From Desulfobacterales bacterium (GTDB lineage: Bacteria; Desulfobacterota; Desulfobacteria; Desulfobacterales; Desulfosalsimonadaceae): a DNA stretch of 8,566 nucleotides. The stretch covers positions 1 through 8,566 of the forward strand of contig SLIE01000329.1 of the NCBI GenBank assembly GCA_007135795.1. Direction: 5' to 3'. Positions 6,371-8,566 of the stretch are shown here, in pieces. The notes beneath the pieces are model-generated. The model was not told where the DNA came from. It searched no databases and saw only the letters and a list, made by a program, of their open reading frames with translations. The position numbers and the translations under genes are program-made. Within the stretch, counting starts at the first letter, position 1; every line of letters begins with the position of its first letter.

Positions 6371-6802
6371 ATGCAAGCCCAACAGATTTCGATTTTTCTG
6401 GAAAACAAAGCAGGCCGATTACTGGATGTCACAAAAACACTGTCGGGTGCCGGCGTGAATATCCGGGCCTTGTCTCTGGCCGACACTTCGGATTTTGGCG
6501 TCCTTCGCCTGATTGTGGACAACACGACCAAGGCGGAAGATGCGCTTAAAAAAAACGGCTTCACGGTAAAAAAAACACCTGTGGTGGCTGCGCTGGTCAG
6601 TGATCGCCCGGGGGGGCTTCATGGCATCCTGGGGCTTTTAACCGAGGCCGGAATCAACGTGGAGTATATGTACGCGTTTGTTCAGCAAAGCGGTGACAAT
6701 GCCATCATGATCTTTCGCTTCGACAAAATCGAAGAAGCCGTCTCAATCCTGTCTGAAAAGGGTGTTGACATTATAGACGGGGACAAGCTCTACACCATGT
6801 AA
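6371..6802 (+). CDS. Tandem ACT-domain protein, probable amino-acid sensor
   Basis: A 143-residue protein made of two ACT modules and nothing else: ACT1 at about 4-66 and ACT2 at about 71-140. Each has the ligand-loop pattern after strand 1 (ENKAGRLLDVTKTL at 11-24; DRPGGLHGILGLL at 78-90), followed by AGVNI (27-31) and AGINV (93-97). ACT pairs usually bind amino acids at domain or subunit interfaces and control a partner enzyme. There is no enzymatic or DNA-binding domain, so it must act through a partner; the adjacent aryl-CoA ligase is the natural candidate, and an aromatic amino acid the likely ligand (inference). GGGAGG (6359-6364) at 6-base spacing supports the start. The gene probably shares a transcript with paaK. 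Confidence 0.88.
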   Translation: MQAQQISIFLENKAGRLLDVTKTLSGAGVNIRALSLADTSDFGVLRLIVDNTTKAEDALKKNGFTVKKTPVVAALVSDRPGGLHGILGLLTEAGINVEYMYAFVQQSGDNAIMIFRFDKIEEAVSILSEKGVDIIDGDKLYTM

Positions 6803-7076
6803 TTATCATCCGCAAACTGAAATTTGCCATGGCTTGGCCGGGCTTACTCGAGGCATTCATGCCAATCCGGAAGATGTAAAGCATAATGCTTTTCATATGC
6901 AGCAACATACACATTGTTTTCCAAGCGCACCTTAAGATACGCCCACAAAATAGATGGGACTCTTACGACGCCATCACGCGTAAATAAGACGACAATACCT
7001 TTTTGTCGTAAAACCTCCCGGGATCCGACAAAGGCCGATCCTGCCCGGGATCAAATCAAGTAAAGGGGAGAAGCAT
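6803..7076 (+). other. Spacer between the ACT gene and livK
   Basis: These 274 bases hold several weak symmetries but no gene. GGCA/TGCC flanks TTCA at 6853-6864, AAAGCA/TGCTTT (6878-6883/6887-6892) is a weak AT-rich hairpin with a short T tail, and TTACGAC (6963-6969) is inverted at 7005-7011. No good -35/-10 pair was found, so livK may be read from upstream or from an activator-dependent promoter. Confidence 0.4.
7017..7052 (+). repeat. Direct repeat CCCGGGATC upstream of livK
   Basis: The 9-mer CCCGGGATC occurs at 7017-7025 and 7044-7052, with start-to-start spacing of 27 bases, ending 24 bases before the livK ATG. Because CCCGGG is its own complement, the two copies can also pair as a hairpin stem. 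This may be an operator for a regulator or a leader hairpin; chance is possible. Confidence 0.35.
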
Positions 7077-8246
7077 ATGTTAAAAATTAACAAACGCCGT
7101 TTCATTGCCCTGGCCACAGCCATGGTTATTGCCGCCGGAATCCTTTGTGTGACCACGGTATCCGGACAAACGGGAAAAGCACCTTTCAAGATAGGCGGCA
7201 TCTTCTCCATCACTGGACCGGCTTCATTTCTGGGAGACCCTGAAAGAAAGTCAATGGATCTTGCCATTGACAGGATCAACGCCAATGGGGGCATTGACGG
7301 GCATATGCTCGAAGCAATCATTTATGATACCGAAGGAGATCCGTCAAGAGCGGTCATGAATGCCCGGCGACTCGTCACCAGGGACAGGGTAACCGCCATA
7401 ATCGGTCCCAGTCTGACCCCGACATCCCTGGCTGCCATTCCAGTGGCGGAGCGGGCCCGGGTGCCGCTGATCAGCTGTGCCGCCGGTAACAGGATCACAG
7501 AGCCCATTAAACCATGGATTTTCAAGACCGCACAAAGCGATATTCATGCGGTCAGCAGCATTTACGGCCATATGAGAGACAATGGAATTGAAAACGTGGC
7601 TATTATTACCGTGTCGGATTCCTTCGGGGAAAGCGGCAGGGATCAGCTAATCGCACAGGCGGACGATTATGGCATCAAGATCGTTGCACAGGAAAATTTC
7701 GGCATCTCCGATACAGACATGACCGCACAGCTTACCAACATGCGCAGGGGCAATCCGGATGCCATCGTATGCTGGGGAACCAACCCCGGTCCGGCAGTGG
7801 TGGCGAGAAATGTCAATCAGCTTGGCCTCGACATTCCACTTTACCAGAGCCACGGGGTAGCATCCCCACGTTTTATTGCACTTGCGGGAGCGTCCGCGGA
7901 GGGAATCCGCCTCCCCACCGGAAAAATCCTGGTTGCGGATCTACTGCCGGATGATGACCCGCAAAAACAAGTATTGCTCGACTATATAGAAGCTTATGAA
8001 AAACGTTTCAATGAACCGGCATCATCCTTTGGCGGATATGCGTATGATGCCGTCAACCTCCTCGCCGAAGCCATGAAGGGAACAGGCGGCGATCAAAATA
8101 AAATCAGGGACAATTTTGAAAATATCAAGGGCCATGTGGGGATCAGCGGTGAGTTCAATTTCTCTGAAACAAATCACAACGGTCTTGCTCCGGATGCATT
8201 CGTCATGATTGAAATCAAGGATGGGACCTGGGCACTGCTTGACTGA
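7077..8246 (+). CDS. livK: Branched-chain/aromatic amino-acid ABC transporter substrate-binding protein
   Basis: A 389-residue periplasmic binding protein of the Leu/Ile/Val (Peripla_BP_6) family. A Sec signal peptide is clear: basic KINKRR near the start, a hydrophobic core at about 9-28, and likely cleavage near residue 30 (VSG). Cys24 is not in a good lipobox, so it is probably soluble rather than a lipoprotein. The mature protein begins with the family pattern FKIGGIFSITGPAS (37-50), then the GGIDGH segment of the first lobe, and ends with the GGYAYDAVNLLAEAM stretch of the second lobe. GGGGAG (7065-7070) lies 6 bases before the ATG. LivH follows after 202 bases, confirming the transporter assignment. 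In anaerobes such proteins may bind branched-chain or aromatic amino acids, or aromatic acids; the paaK-ACT neighbourhood favours an aromatic ligand (inference). Confidence 0.92.
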   Translation: MLKINKRRFIALATAMVIAAGILCVTTVSGQTGKAPFKIGGIFSITGPASFLGDPERKSMDLAIDRINANGGIDGHMLEAIIYDTEGDPSRAVMNARRLVTRDRVTAIIGPSLTPTSLAAIPVAERARVPLISCAAGNRITEPIKPWIFKTAQSDIHAVSSIYGHMRDNGIENVAIITVSDSFGESGRDQLIAQADDYGIKIVAQENFGISDTDMTAQLTNMRRGNPDAIVCWGTNPGPAVVARNVNQLGLDIPLYQSHGVASPRFIALAGASAEGIRLPTGKILVADLLPDDDPQKQVLLDYIEAYEKRFNEPASSFGGYAYDAVNLLAEAMKGTGGDQNKIRDNFENIKGHVGISGEFNFSETNHNGLAPDAFVMIEIKDGTWALLD

Positions 8247-8299
8247 TTCACACTGTCTATAACCGTCTTTCACCAATTTTTTATCTTAATCTTAGGGTC

Positions 8300-8346
8300 A
8301 GGCGAAAATTTCAATTATGAAAATGAGATGGTTGGAATTTTCGCCT
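8300..8346 (+). promoter_or_regulatory. Long hairpin between livK and livH
   Basis: A 15-bp stem (8300-8314 with 8332-8346, one G-U pair) encloses a 17-base loop, 53 bases after the livK stop codon. Only TCCTTT follows, so it is at best a partial terminator. A stable intercistronic hairpin after a binding-protein gene commonly protects the upstream mRNA or reduces downstream transcription, so that binding protein exceeds membrane subunits. Confidence 0.55.
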
Positions 8347-8410
8347 TCCTTTAAATCAGCCATCAACCTTGACGAAAAGATCCCGGTTTCGTTCAGGCAC
8401 CAAATAACAC

Positions 8411-8427
8411 CCGGCCCTGTCGGCCGG
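8411..8427 (+). promoter_or_regulatory. GC-rich hairpin upstream of livH
   Basis: CCGGCC (8411-8416) pairs with GGCCGG (8422-8427) around a CTGTC loop, 21 bases before the livH ATG. An overlapping palindrome CCGGTACCGG (8424-8433) offers an alternative fold. It may modulate livH translation, whose own Shine-Dalgarno (GGA at 8438-8440) is weak. Confidence 0.3.
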
Positions 8428-8448
8428 TACCGGAAACGGATAAAACCC

Positions 8449-8566
8449 ATGCAGGAATTTCTACAATATTTTTTTTCAGGCATTACCAACGGTGCAATTT
8501 ATGCAGTTATCGCCATCGGCTTTTCAATGCTGTACCGGTCAACCGACCTGATTAATTTCGCTCATG
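8449..8566 (+). CDS. livH: LivH-type ABC transporter permease, N-terminal part (cut by window end)
   Basis: Only the first 39 codons are present. They give MQEFLQYFFSGITNGAIYAV followed by a hydrophobic segment, a YRSTDLINFAH stretch and the window end. The NG-x-IYA pattern near residues 14-19, the first membrane helix, and the INFAH motif match LivH, the inner-membrane permease of Liv-type branched-chain amino-acid ABC transporters. The start codon has a weak ribosome site, but no other ATG, GTG or TTG close upstream in frame is better. It follows livK, as expected for a livKHMGF cluster; LivM, LivG and LivF would lie beyond the window. Confidence 0.85.
   Translation, partial: MQEFLQYFFSGITNGAIYAVIAIGFSMLYRSTDLINFAH

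Noticed and set aside
6878..6893. AT-rich hairpin AAAGCA/TGCTTT as terminator of the ACT gene
   Set aside because: Only six mostly A-T pairs with a short T tail; too weak to call a terminator.

Overview
The window looks like chromosomal DNA of an anaerobic deltaproteobacterium, probably a sulfate reducer of the Desulfobacterota. This is inferred from gene content: a soluble multi-PAS histidine kinase with a Cys-Pro-Trp-Cys motif, a crotonase, and a PaaK-type aryl-CoA ligase followed by a tandem-ACT protein and a Liv-type ABC transporter. No rRNA or taxonomic marker is present, so the assignment is tentative.

Layout. Bases 1-578 hold no convincing gene but contain a T12 run, a possible structured element (about 68-135) and a strong hairpin (488-529). 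On the minus strand lie an orphan PAS-PAS-PAS histidine kinase (579-2417) and a PmtA-like phospholipid N-methyltransferase (2631-3260). They are separated by a 19-bp perfect inverted repeat with a T9 tail, which is an excellent intrinsic terminator for the methyltransferase. A divergent intergenic region (3261-3701) precedes a plus-strand enoyl-CoA hydratase/crotonase (3702-4493). A 476-base leader follows, then a phenylacetate-CoA ligase (4970-6271), a double-ACT-domain protein (6371-6802), a branched-chain/aromatic amino-acid binding protein LivK (7077-8246), and the first 39 codons of LivH (8449-8566, cut by the window end).

The most interesting region is the leader 4494-4969. It has a consensus-like sigma-70 promoter (4503-4531) and a 5' hairpin. 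It also has a 31-codon open reading frame (4670-4765) encoding four consecutive phenylalanines (codons 14-17). Starting five bases after those Phe codons, five RNA arms can pair in a chain (1:2, 2:3, 3:4, 4:5), ending in a 10-bp hairpin with a tetraloop and a U-rich tail. This is the architecture of a leader-peptide transcription attenuator, placed before a gene for aryl-CoA (phenylacetate/phenylalanine) metabolism. The order of the arms suggests polarity opposite to the classical biosynthetic case: Phe plenty would allow readthrough and Phe shortage would cause termination.

How the genes may work together (inference): the Liv transporter would import amino acids, a 2-oxoacid oxidoreductase encoded elsewhere would make or consume arylacetyl-CoA, PaaK would interconvert arylacetate and arylacetyl-CoA, and the ACT protein would sense an aromatic amino acid. 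The histidine kinase and methyltransferase look like unrelated neighbours.
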